Assembly (NCBI GenBank): GCA_017590115.1 | Contig: JAGGNK010007004.1 | Location: 9,918,418 to 9,982,417, forward strand | DNA from: Montifringilla adamsi | Lineage: Eukaryota > Chordata > Aves > Passeriformes > Passeridae | Length of the DNA: 64,000 nucleotides | Direction of reading: 5' to 3' | Part shown: in pieces, positions 25,456 to 36,692 of the stretch | Numbering within the stretch: the first letter of the stretch is position 1 | Layout of the letters: the number at the start of each line of letters is the position of its first letter | Made by a program: the position numbers and the translations under genes | Notes under the pieces: generated by a model | Seen by the model: the letters and a program-made list of their open reading frames with translations, nothing else | Database searches by the model: none | Told to the model about the DNA's origin: nothing

Positions 25456-26979
25456 CGTCCATTGTGGTCTTGTGTGTGTCCTCTGCCTGAGATGTCTTCA
25501 TTGCAGAGATGCTCTGGAGCAATGCAGAGAAGCACATAACTGTAGGAATCTAGAACCCGTAGTGAACTTCCTTCCTTTATTTGTCCTAGAGCAGGAGTGT
25601 TTCTGGGCCATCATACCTGTTTTTACATAGGAGTGAAAAGCCCTAGAAGAAGGTATTTATTGCAGTCTACTGTAATTACTAAAGATATTTTCCAGCTACT
25701 ACTGCAGCACAGACTTACATGTATAATGTTTCCCCACCTCCAAATTTGCAAATTCTTTGCTTTCCTGAAGATATATTCTTTAAGATAAATGTTTATTTAA
25801 CATTAGTAACAAGCCTTGACATGTCTATTTATTATAAGTCTAGTAAAATGTACCCTTCTTATTGATGAGGCATTAAATGTCAAGTTTATCTTGGATGACC
25901 CTTTGAAATGTAAGCAACTAATAAATAAATGTGTCTTTTTTTGTTAATATAGGTCACTTAATAGTACAGTTTATCAAAAGTCAGTCATTTAATGGTATGC
26001 TTGAATCTGTGTGTGGTTTGCTTTCTTTTTTCTCTTTTGATACTTCTGGTATTAGACCAATTTCAGAGTTCCTACAAATTTACTGTAAAAGATCTGTTTG
26101 ACAATGAGAGAAGAAGTTGCCAGCCATGCCAATTATAGTGATTTTGTGGTGTGGGACTTGAGGCCACTGGGAACTAAAGATCCATGCCAGAAAAAAAAAA
26201 AAGAAAAAAAAAAAAAAAAGGCATCTATGTTTCTTTCACAATGGTATTCACATATCCAATTCAAGCTATGGCTCAGTAGTATGTTATCTAAAGAAAAAGA
26301 TTAGGTTCACATTAGGACTTTTCTGACTACTTGATATTAAGCAGGGATATAGAAGATTTTTTTTATTTTTTGCCTAGAAAAGTAACATCTGGAACAAATA
26401 GAGTCTTTAACTGATTATCATTAACACAATTGTGTTGTGTTCTCAAAAAGCTATTAAAAAGTGTTAACATGGTTACATCATGAGCTTCAGCTGGTTCTTA
26501 TAACACACGATCAACTCATGCCAGACGTGTACACATATGGATATTTAAAATACTCTATTGTAAGACAAGATTCTGAGAACATTTGCATTAATATTAGGAT
26601 TACTTACCAGTTCATGCAGTTGTTTTGAGGACAGATTTCACTACCCATATAACTCTGAACAGCATTTAAGCTCACATGTAAACATGTTAACATTTCTGTG
26701 GGTAGTAAGGAAGACAGCAAACACTATCAATGAAAATACTTTTTATCCTTTTTGTCAAACCATTCTGCCTCACCTGTTACTCAAACAATACCTTTTAAAA
26801 AGTGGCACACATGACAAAAAAATCAAATACAGACTTCATTAGATTTGATTATGTCAGAATGTTAAAAATATCTCCCTACATAAAGCCCAAGTGGACCATG
26901 ACAGCTCTTTTTCTCACTATGCACAGCTTGATGTAACCGTGCAAGACAGGAAGGAAAAGAAAAACAGCCATCTGCAACT

Positions 26980-27019
26980 ACAGTGATAATATGGGGGACT
27001 GTCATACAGTGATAATATG
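26980..27019. repeat. Short direct repeat, period 26
   Basis: ACAGTGATAATATG occurs at 26980-26993 and again at 27006-27019. A hairpin with 8-bp arms (ATGACAGG / CCTGTCAT) follows at 27017-27040. Confidence 0.8.
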
Positions 27020-30000
27020 ACAGGACCTAGTACCTGTCATTGCCGCCTGCTTTTGGCATCAGTTTATGCCTTCACACCTTTGGGAGAATAAAAGTGTTGG
27101 TTAAGCCATTTGTTTTTATGAGACAAACCTCCTCGACAGAGCTTCCCAGCTGTATCATGAGAACACCTGATTAGTTTGTCACCTATAGCAGTGAGATAGC
27201 CAAAGGCCATGTGCTTGCTGAGCTATGAAAGCATTCCATGTGTTTGGAATGAAGATTGTTCTAGACTCCTCAGTTCACCTGAGAGCCAAGAAAACCCAGT
27301 AGTCAGCAAGTACAAGTCATTAGTACGCAATGCTTCCGGATCACATTGGATTTTTTGAAGTGCAAGGTCATGAAATGGTTGCCTCCAGGAAGACTGAGAC
27401 ACATAAAAATTCAGGAGGCTGTTTCTCAGGCAACCTTTAGTCAGTGAGTTTTCTGTGACTATGTAAGGACAGTGAAACTGAGAAGGACTTCTGAGTTCCC
27501 CAGCTGAGATGTGCATTTTGAGCCTCGAGTAAAGACCTGATCACGGTGTGAGATCTTCCCTGCTGTGATCTCCAAAAAAAGGTGGTGACTGGGTTGTCTG
27601 CCCAGTGAAGTGTAGGCACAGCCCCCAAACTCAACATTGCTGGTAAAAAAATACTGGTTTTCCAGTCTTTGGGCACCACCTGTCATGTGCACCCGCAGAG
27701 AAGCAATAATAATTTTACTAAATAGGAGTGAGACGCCATTTTCATGGCAGGAGGAGTAAACTGTGAAGAAAAAAGTGAGTTCCATGCTCAAAGACCAAGA
27801 AATTATATGCTTGCTATTCAGAAGGATGTCTTGCAAGGCTGGAAAGTGGTCTTGGAGATGCCAAATATGTGCTCATTCAGGTAGCCTTGAGTCCCCACTT
27901 TTTGTCCTATTACTGAGGTACAGAATATTTCCAAAAACATTCAATTTCCATTCAGGAAAGGAGCTGAATGCACAGTGGGGGCTGCTGAAAGGGTTCAGGT
28001 GCAACTGTATCTTATTCTTATCATATCCTGCACTTCATTTTTCAACCATAAAATCCCATTATTTAATTTAGAGTGAAAGGGGTGTTATTTTTATGCTGTA
28101 ATAATGTTATGGATTCTTATGATGGAAGAAGTACTGGCAAAATAGGGAAATGTTTTTCCAGTAATGAACTGAACAGTAAGTTCACACATAGTGCAATATG
28201 ACTAGAATCATATATAGCTATCACAACAAAAAGTAGACAGAAAAGCACACAGCATACTCTTTGTTTCCCTGTAAACAATGTGTCTGGAATAAAAGTAGAA
28301 GAAAATGATAAAAATTATCAGTAAATATTAGAATAAAAGAAACAAATTTAATGCACCTATCAGAATAATGTAGTCTTCTGTAAAGAGTATCAAAAATATT
28401 TCTAGAATTTTAAAAAACCAACTGATTCCAAGCCAATATGTTCCAATCTTACTAAAGTCCACAGTTCAATTATTAGTACTGAATTTTAGGGCTTCTAATA
28501 CTAGATAAAAATATTCTAAGCATACATGACACAAAGCTTCAAACAAAACTCAGCGTGCCTGTAAAAATTTGTTGGAGTTTTGACAGGTTAATTCTGTACC
28601 TGCAGTCTTTATGTCAGCTCACATAAAAATTGCCTTTACCCCTATCCTGTTATGAAGAATGAAATACCATGTCTCCTTCAGCAAGCAGCACAAAACCACA
28701 TCAACGTTGAATTCTGCCCTGCCTTATTAGCTGAAATGTGATCTTGTGTTCACAGCTGATCTGGCTCAGAGTTGTGATTCTAAATGACCTCGTCCCATAC
28801 AGATGCACTACAATGACTATAGCCACACAGGCTATATGTGAAAAAGGTCTGTTAAAACATGACTCAGTCACCAAAAGACAGAAAAGTATAAAAAATTCCC
28901 AAATAAATATAAACATTCAAAATACAGCTAGATACTGTGCTTGCATGTACTCTTTCTTTTATGTCAAAAGGAAAAAAAGAATGAAAATAGAAACTATAAA
29001 GAATAAGAAACTTTAAAATCAAATACTAAGCAAAGGTTTTTGGTCCACTGATAAAATCTGCTACACAGCCTGGTAGGCTTTTCAAATCTCAAAGTGTTTT
29101 GAAACACTGATGATGTGTGATGATCTCAGAACTGCACCAATATTCAGTTCTTTACTATAATGCTAATGCTCTTGCTCATAAAAAAGTTTTCAAACAGCAA
29201 CATTTTTTTTAAGGAAGCAATAATAATCTTTGATGTAGAAAATATCCTATGTAAGAAGAAAAAAGCAAGAAAAATAAAGATTTAGGAAACAGAAATAGGA
29301 GAGCTCTAAAGTAGACATAGAAACAGGAAAGTCCTGTTTAAACAGATAACACAGAATACAAAGTAAATGTGCTCCCCCTTCTCTTAATCTTTTGTGAGGA
29401 AAGCTAAAATTCCAAACAATGAAAGAAAATAGCTTAAGATTTATTTCTCTTCATCATTTAGACTTCTAGCCCATGATACTCCTCACAGGACTTGGCCTTT
29501 TTTAACAAAGTTAAAACATGTGTTCTTACTTTTTCTTTTTTTATCATATTAGAAAACCTTTATAATCATGTTTTTTTTACTTTGTTGGGTTTTTTTAAAT
29601 CTAAAATTCTACATAACAGTGAAGGAAACGAGGTTGAACTATCACAGAAAGCGTGCATAGGATTCAAAATGATCTTGCCAATCTTAAAGGGTAGTTACCA
29701 CCTACTAGCACCAAAAGAAGTCCAGTTAACATTGCAGGTGCTCATTATCACTGAAAAGCACCCCAGCCAGTAACCTGGGCAAAAAGGGGGTTTTTTTCTG
29801 CACAATGGCAGGTTCAGTGCCTCAAAAATGTCATGCTCATGAGTTTGTTTGTAGAACCAGGACCCTATTCTATAAACCAGTCATGTGTCCATATTTAGAC
29901 TAAGGATTAGTTCATAAATTCTTCCCTTACATCCTAAGTAATCCATAAGCTAGGCATTGGTGTCTGCCACTTCTTGGGATGCAGTTCCCTTTCCAGTACA

Positions 30001-31656
30001 TTTCATTGTTTTCAGAGATGTTACTCCTCTCTTACTTAAGTTTAAATATCAGCCTTACTTTTTTAAGCAGCATAGTAAAGAAGCATAAACTTTTATCATA
30101 CCTAATTGTACTTGTATTGTACAACAATCATTCCACAAAAAGTTTTGTGAAGAAGGTCTTTGACAAGAACACTTGTGAATGGTGAAATACTAAAAAATAA
30201 GAAAATAAGTAAAAGGAAGCATCTGTTGGGAATTCTTCCAGCTGTGCTTAACACATTTGGAAGATGACAGAGACATAATATGTGCAAGGCTAACACAGTA
30301 GCTTGTCACTTCCTATAAACATACAGAGGTGTTCTTTCAGCCATGACAAGGTTTTCCAAAAAATACATAATATGGCTTGCTCTGCTTTCACTCTGAGTCT
30401 CAAAGTACCTAAACTATTATTCCTATCTCACAGAGAAAAACATGGAACTGGTTGGAGACATTACCCAAGTGGCTCAGGTCATTCAAAGGTAGAAATTATA
30501 ATAAGAGCCAAGTTCATTGTAACCATATTTAAGATCTGTTAGAGATCAAAGGTGCATTTTTGTTTGTTTTAATTCATTTATATACAGGATGCCCTGAAGT
30601 CCAGAACCACAGGTTTGCAAAATTGGTCTCAATGGCCTAACCTGCCACTGCCTTTCAGGAAATCTAAAACCACATCCAATGACAAAAAATAATACTATCA
30701 AAGCAAAGCAGATAAAAATAAAAGGTGTAAAATACATCAAGCATACGAAACAGATATTGCTCAGAACAATAAAATCCATGCACAGGTTAAGATCAATCTG
30801 CTTTAGTTCAACATACTTCATATTTTAAGATAGAAATAGGGAAGCAAATCAGAATTGGTCATTTGATCAGACAATTCTGTTCAAAAGGACAGTGAAGTCT
30901 GTTACAGAGAAGCACTCATGAATCAGAGTCAATATAGCTTTTATTTGGAGCAACTTTGTCCTTTTGTGGGCTCTTTTTAGTACTTAAATTATTCAGTAGT
31001 TTCTTGATGAAAGCACAGCTGACCAAAATCTAAGAATCAGAATTTGATTAGGTTGTTTATGGATCTGGGTTAATTTTTCTTCTCCATTAGCTTTTAATGT
31101 TTTCTTCAAAATAAACCAGAGTATCACTATATCAATAAGCCAAACTAGAGGTGACTGATTTGTCCGTAACTTCTATTTGAAGAAAATATACAGAAAAATG
31201 TCAGTGACAGAGGTCAGTATTTGAATGTGCAGAACATATTGGCTTCAGTCCATAAAACACTGTATAAATTTAATGGGATAAGCCCCTTCTGAGTAGCAAA
31301 TCATGAGAGTGGAGAGAAATGCGCCCAGAAGAAATAGTCCTAAGACATACAATAAGCACCAGATTAATTGCAAATTAAATACATTTAAAATGCTCAAAGC
31401 AGATGTTCCTTTTTTTTTTTCTTTTTAATTAAGAGACATCTTATTTCATCTCCAAATAGAGTTTGCTTTTAAGGAGAATAAGAAGTAGTTTCTGAAGTGT
31501 CTAACTCATGCAAATATTCTTCTGGCCAAGATAAAATATATGGGCATTTTTGTAATTTTCTTACACTGTTTGCTTTGTATGGACATAGAGAACCTGCTTG
31601 TAATAAAATTTACAGTATTCAGTTCTCTTTACAGTTTTTCCTAAGTCAGCAATTAC

Positions 31657-31684
<28 letters not shown>
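31657..31684 (+). repeat. Poly(A) run of 28
   Basis: An uninterrupted run of 28 A. An AATAAA hexamer lies about 50 bases before it (31602-31607), but no transcript-like body or target duplication was recognised upstream. Confidence 0.9.
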
Positions 31685-31687
<3 letters not shown>

Positions 31688-32449
31688 CACATAGGCATTG
31701 GCATTCATGTGTCTAACTTACAGAAAAAGCAAAATACCACTAAACATATGTGCTAGACCCTATTTTAGAAAAATCTATGAGCACAGATTTAGTGTTGATG
31801 CTAATGAGGACTCAAGAAAAGAATTAATATGTCTCTACATTCCACCTAAATGCAGAAGAAACAGTCTAGGAAATTAAGGGAATATCTAAGGTTATGCATT
31901 CTTCTTTCTGTGACAGAAGCACTTAAATGAATCATAGAAATCACCCTTCATACACATATATGTTAATGGTTGCCCATCCCAATTCCCACTAATTTTACCT
32001 TCTTTCTACAAATGCAAGGATAAAGTTTATGCAGTCATATCTCCTAAATTTCTCTCTTTTCTAATTCTGACTTTTTGCTGCTTTTAGGAATAGGAAAGTA
32101 AGCAACTTTTTTTTGAGAAAAGATGACCTATTCAGGACTTAATATTGGGAAAGTGAGAGCAAGACTACAAACAGCTAAAACTGGGAATTTCCAGTTTAAT
32201 GGAAAATGCTGGTATTTTGATTATTTTGAATCAGAACAAACTATTTCAAAATTTCCCACAAAGCAGAAATTAAAAAAAAAAAACTAAAAAAATGCTTTCA
32301 AAAATGTCGAAACACATTTTGTTTGAGCTTTTTAGTTTTGTTTATTTCATGTTAAATTTCATATTTTGTATTTTTGTTTTACAGTTGTAACTATAGCTCA
32401 TCTCATGACACAACTAATATGTAACTTCCATAATATAGTATAATTTTTT

Positions 32450-32474
32450 TAATTGTTCATATTGTGAACAATTA
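32450..32474. repeat. Perfect hairpin with 10-bp arms
   Basis: TAATTGTTCA (32450-32459) pairs with TGAACAATTA (32465-32474) around the loop TATTG. Same 10-5-10 geometry as the hairpins at 9031 and 9068. Confidence 0.85.
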
Positions 32475-34602
32475 TAACCAATAGTTGATGTATATTTCAT
32501 TTGAGTAGGAAAATGTGATCAATATTTGGCTTTCTATTACTCTCAGCACGTTTGTTTCAGAAAGCAAAGAAAACCCCATGTTAAAATAAAGATACTAAAA
32601 CAGTAGCTACTATAATTAATGCTGTACATTAACATTCTAAAGTAATTTTATCTTATTCATGACAATATTTTCACCATACACCATCAGTTTACAAGTCCAT
32701 GAATTAATTTTGAGCTGTTACTAACATCATTTTTTTTACCACTCTACCTATCAGCCGTTCTGGATTCTGGACTTTCTCACACATCCAACCGTCTCTGGAA
32801 GCACTCATGTTTCTCTTGATCAACAAATACAAAGAATTTCAATTTCTGTGGTCCTCCCTAAAACCTAATAATGAAGCTTGCACTCTCCTTGTTTTGCCCA
32901 AATGAGAAACTGTTTTTCATGACACTGCTTTGTCTTTGGTGTTTCTTCAATACTGACAAAGCAATGACAGCTCAGTCTGCATGCCCTCATCCTTCCCATT
33001 AAATTTGTTACTTGTATTTCATCTGGTGATGATGCTGCTTGGGTCACCATTATAAAAGGTGTTGGAGGCTTTTTTTTTTAAAAAAAAAAAGTTCTTTATC
33101 TCAAGTCAATTAGCAAATTTTTTTTTTTTTACTTTTAATTTGATTAAAGGAATTTTCCACCATACACTTGACTAATCACTAACTTCAACACAGAATTCCA
33201 TGTTAATAAGATACTCCCCTTCATCTCTTTCTCCAAAGACAAATTTGTCTTGGCCATTTTATATAACGAAGAACAGCTGTTTGCCAGCCACTGTGTTTAT
33301 TGCCTTCTTCCATCCTCCCAGTGATATCTGTTACAGTGGTTCTATCTAATAGAGTGGTTCTGTCTTGGTTTTCTATAGGAAAACTTGTAATATCAGTGTA
33401 AAAAAACCCAAACAACAGCTACAAATAATTCCATTTGGTAAGAGTGATCTAACAGAGAGGAATGACAAAGGCACACCAGTTCAGGCATTTTTAGGTATTG
33501 TGGCAATGTTCTTACCTTTTAAGAAAGGATTCAAGTAGGGACAATATATTAATAAGGATAATTGTACATTTTTGTACTTGTTATCTTCTATAAAACAGAG
33601 TTGCCCCTGGACACATGAGATCTATAGTATTAGAGCATGTTGGTGCAATCATTGGAGTATTAAAGTACAAATATGAGGGTCAGGACACATAAATACACAT
33701 AAATACCTCGTTCCATCTCTCACATATTTCATATATCTTTTTGGCTACTATAATGCTGAAGGTTATACTTAAGAAGCCAAACAAGGATATATATACTTTT
33801 AATGTATACTTTTAATATATACTTTTAGCTTTTTAATGTTGAATAGCTACACACATTCCAATTAGAAAACTGTACATATTTTGTAAACACTTTGAAAACT
33901 GCTGTAAACTCTGTAGTTTACAGGTGCATTTTATTTAAGGGGATGTATACAACTGCATGAGCATGCAGACACATAGTACTTTATTTAAGTGGTTAAAAAA
34001 AAAAGTTATTATATTTAACAAGGGAGAAGTGAACTAATCTCCAATAGTTAAGTGACTGCTATACTGACTAGAATACTATCACCAGCATAGAAGCTATATT
34101 TAGGAAACCAGTGATCCCCAGATCAGTATGACCTAAGGGATTTTTAATTTTCTGTTAAAAAAAAAAAAAAAAAGGTCTATGTGAAGAAAAGCACTGCACT
34201 AAGTCTAAAAATCTGTGATGGAAACCTTTTTTCAATCTCTTCTGTTTTCCTGCCTTTTCACAATACCATTTTAAAACAAGAACCAAAAGAAAGAAGTGAA
34301 GTGTGACAGAACCTTAGGCTGGTCAGGTGTGCCGAGAGCGGCTCTGTGGAGAGAACCAGCATCACCAGTTGTTAAGAGATGCTATAATTCTCTGATTTCC
34401 CTGACAGCCCAAAGCTGAATCCTTCTACTGCTTGCTGCTCTCATGAGCAAGAGAGGCCTGCTGAAACCTAGGAGAAAGCAAGCAGTGAGGAGTGAGAAGA
34501 GCGTTTGAAGCCCAGGCAGCAGGGAAGTTATGAAGGAGTGTATTCCTTCTCTTATTTAGGAAGAAAAAGGCAGAAGTGTGTGCACCCATCTGTAGTACTG
34601 CA

Positions 34603-34608
<6 letters not shown>

Positions 34609-34644
<36 letters not shown>
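34609..34644 (+). repeat. Poly(A) run of 36
   Basis: An uninterrupted run of 36 A, the longest homopolymer in the window. No AATAAA lies in the preceding 60 bases and no flanking duplication was seen, so it may be a simple repeat rather than a retroposed tail. Confidence 0.9.
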
Positions 34645-34646
<2 letters not shown>

Positions 34647-35742
34647 TTAAGATTATCAGAGCTTTCTAATTTGTCTTCCCACATTCTTCTCTAAGGCTAG
34701 TGGAATGAGTGATAGATGTCCTGTGAGTTGCAGCAGGCTTCATCAAGGTATGTGCAGAATGGTGCCACCATTCAGTGACCTCTGAAATGCACAGGGGAGA
34801 ATAAAACAGAGCAGAACATTAAAACACAGCACCTGCAGTACAAATGCACATTAGAATAACTTGAAATATTAGTATTATCTGAACTAATTAAACTTACCTC
34901 CAAGACCCCTGTGCTTCTGCCATGATGGTACATTAGAAGAAATCCCTTCCAAAGATTATTCAGCTTAGCTAACCATACATTGTTTAAAACTGCACAGAGT
35001 ATTAGCCATTCATAGAAGACACAAATAACTAAATGTGTCCTTTCTGCCTGGCAAGCACCCTGTAGTTCAAGGTGGATCTGAAAACTGACAACAGATCTGG
35101 GCCAACATGATCTCAATTGTTATTTTCAATAATAAAGTACAGCTAGCACCTCAGCGTGCAACCCTCACTTAGTGGAAGCAGACAGGGACAAAATGCAATG
35201 CTCTGAAAGAGCTTTTATGGAAATCATGCACTGCTTGTGACATGTGTTTGGTCTCTGGAGACGCAGCCTTGTTTATTCCTCTACTTTTAAATGCCATCTT
35301 CCAAACTCAAAGGGTAACAAGTATAAACTGTGTCTATAAAACAACATCACAACTTTATTCTCAATAGCTAAGTATTGAAATGCAAGCATACATTATAAAT
35401 AGAAAAACAGCTGGCTTGGAGCACATTGCAAGCCACTAACACAGTTGAGGGATTTGAATGACATCATAACCCGTGAGAGCATGTTGCTGGCCAGCTGGTG
35501 TTATTTATAATATACTCATAATTGAGGAAAAATAAAAAGACAGAAGTTAGGTATTGCAGAACTAATAAAGTTGAATTCTCTCTTTCCCAGTGTCATTTAA
35601 ATTGTTATCAAGAGAAATTCGAAGATTACTACTAAAAAGAGGGGGGCAATCACTTTATAATTACAACAGCAGATTTAAGATAAATGTCATGGAAGCCCCC
35701 CAAATTGGGCTACTTGTGTTACTATATTCATAGTTTAGTAAG

Positions 35743-35751
35743 TTCTAGGAA
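35743..35751. promoter_or_regulatory. Single STAT-type motif upstream of IGF1
   Basis: TTCTAGGAA fits TTCNNNGAA and lies about 0.7 kb before the inferred IGF1 transcript start. A match to this degenerate motif is not rare by chance, so only its position makes it worth listing. Confidence 0.25.
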
Positions 35752-36029
35752 ATTACATTATTTCTCCTGTGTGGTTGTTGACAGATCACAAAGCTATTTT
35801 GCCCTATTTACAAGGAGTTCTCAACAATTCTGTTATTTTTAGCAAATTACAAACTGTTGTTTTAGGGTTAATCACGGAGAGAGCTGGAGGTTTTAATTGG
35901 TAGTCAGCATATAGGCGTGCCAAGTTTCATAATGTAAAGACACATTAAGGGAAAAGTAGATAACTGCCTGCCTGCCTTTTTGTACTATACAAATAAAATA
36001 CCTATGCTGCTATGCATAAATAAAATGTG

Positions 36030-36047
36030 TGTGTATATATATACACA
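36030..36047. repeat. TG/TA microsatellite with perfect 18-bp palindrome
   Basis: A TG run beginning at 36026 passes into TA repeats and then CA, so that 36030-36047 is a perfect palindrome (TGTGTATATATATACACA). It lies about 0.4 kb upstream of IGF1 exon 1. Alternating purine-pyrimidine sequence of this kind is prone to cruciform or Z-DNA formation and to length change. Confidence 0.85.
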
Positions 36048-36110
36048 AAGGTATGCATATATACAAACATTGCCCATAGGTATTTAGGTTTTCATATATT
36101 TGAAATGCAG

Positions 36111-36128
36111 ACACACACACACACACAC
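36111..36128. repeat. (AC)9 microsatellite upstream of IGF1
   Basis: Nine perfect AC units lie about 0.3 kb upstream of the inferred IGF1 transcript start. A polymorphic CA repeat also lies about 1 kb upstream of human IGF1; whether the two are orthologous was not tested. Confidence 0.9.
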
Positions 36129-36259
36129 ATAAATACAAAAGCACACACAGCTACCTGAAAGTTAACCAGAATACATTTTCTTATTTTTCATGGCAGCACA
36201 AGCTCTTTTTGTCTGCTATCCCCTCAGTCACTAATTCACATTCTTTTAAAGGGAAAAAA

Positions 36260-36412
36260 ATATGCTTCTGTGCTCTAGTTTTAAAATGCAAAGGTATGAT
36301 GTTATTTGTCACCATGCCCAAAAAAGTCCTTACTCGGTAACTTTGCCAGAAGAGGGAGAGAGAGAGAGGCAAATGCTCCCCCAGCTGTTTCCTGTCTACA
36401 GTGTCTGTGTAA
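36260..36412 (+). promoter_or_regulatory. IGF1 promoter 1, proximal region
   Basis: The 150 bases before the inferred transcript start contain a purine (GA) tract at 36348-36369, then GCAAATGCTCCCCCAGCTG and a pyrimidine-rich stretch. There is no TATA box at a suitable distance, which fits the TATA-less, multi-start promoter 1 described for mammalian and chicken IGF1. The position directly 5' of the conserved leader is the main support. The exact limits are my choice. Confidence 0.7.
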
Positions 36413-36450
36413 TGTAGATAAATGTGAGGATTTTCTCTAAATCCCTCTTC

Positions 36451-36457
36451 TGTTTGC
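36451..36457 (+). promoter_or_regulatory. Candidate forkhead (FOXA-type) site in IGF1 exon 1
   Basis: TGTTTGC matches the forkhead core TRTTTRC. HNF-3/FOXA binding near promoter 1 is known for mammalian IGF1. Occupancy in this species is inference. Confidence 0.4.
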
Positions 36458-36498
36458 TAAATCTCACTGTCACTGCTAAAATCAGAGCAGATAGAGCC

Positions 36499-36506
36499 TG
36501 CGCAAT
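36499..36506 (+). promoter_or_regulatory. Candidate C/EBP site in IGF1 exon 1
   Basis: TGCGCAAT is a near-perfect C/EBP half-palindrome. It falls in the part of the leader corresponding to the HS3D footprint of rat IGF1, where C/EBP-delta mediates cAMP and prostaglandin induction. The position relative to the start codon (about 130 bases upstream) is consistent with that. This is assigned from motif and context only. Confidence 0.55.
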
Positions 36507-36629
36507 GGAATAAAGTCCTCAATATTGAAATGTGACATTGCTCTCAACATCTCACATCTCTCTGGATTTCTTTTTTCTCATCATTACTGCTAACAAATTC
36601 ATTTCCAGACTTTGCACTTTCAAGAAGCA

Positions 36630-36692
36630 ATGGAAAAAATCAACAGTCTTTCAACACAATTAGTTAAGTGCTGCTTGTGTGATTTCTTGAAG
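36630..36692 (+). CDS. IGF1: IGF1 first coding exon (N-terminal part of the leader peptide)
   Basis: This segment encodes the first 21 residues of the insulin-like growth factor 1 precursor, starting MEKINSLSTQ and ending CDFLK. IGF-1 is a secreted hormone of the insulin family that binds the type 1 IGF receptor and mediates much of growth hormone action. These residues begin the unusually long 48-residue leader and are removed from the mature hormone. The start codon is in strong context (G at -3 and G at +4). The exon ends on a complete codon (phase 0) followed by GTAAAT as splice donor, and it joins in frame to 40989. The residues match chicken IGF1 as I recall it except Leu for Phe at residue 16. 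Translation could also begin at an internal Met (residue 24) in the next exon. The segment was identified by direct translation and is too short to stand out as an ORF. Confidence 0.97.

Larger units (their letters stand above)
18906..36025. other. Intergenic AT-rich sequence upstream of IGF1
   Basis: Seventeen kilobases with no recognised gene and no recognised CR1. Items noted separately are CpG-containing 13-mers at 25417-25455, poly(A) runs at 26191-26219, 31657-31684, 34157-34173 and 34609-34644, a 26-bp duplication at 26980, a hairpin at 32450, and a single TTCTAGGAA motif at 35743-35751. Open frames up to 128 codons (for example 24990-25376 on the minus strand) have no family resemblance. 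Confidence 0.5.
36413..36629 (+). other. IGF1: IGF1 exon 1 5' untranslated region
   Basis: The sequence from about 36413 to the start codon closely resembles the 5' leader of human IGF1 class 1 mRNA as I remember it, including the GATAAATGTGAGGATTTTC block, TGCGCAATGGAATAAAG and CATTGCTCTCAACATCTC. The 5' boundary is set by that resemblance, not by transcript data; IGF1 promoter 1 is known to start at several sites. The leader holds three very short upstream ORFs (at 36422, 36505 and 36530) and an AATAAA hexamer at 36509-36514. No splice acceptor is needed, because the UTR runs directly into the start codon. Confidence 0.85.

Noticed and set aside
36509..36514. AATAAA polyadenylation hexamer
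   Set aside because: It is inside the IGF1 5' leader just before coding sequence and is conserved there as part of the leader; nothing suggests a transcript ends at it.
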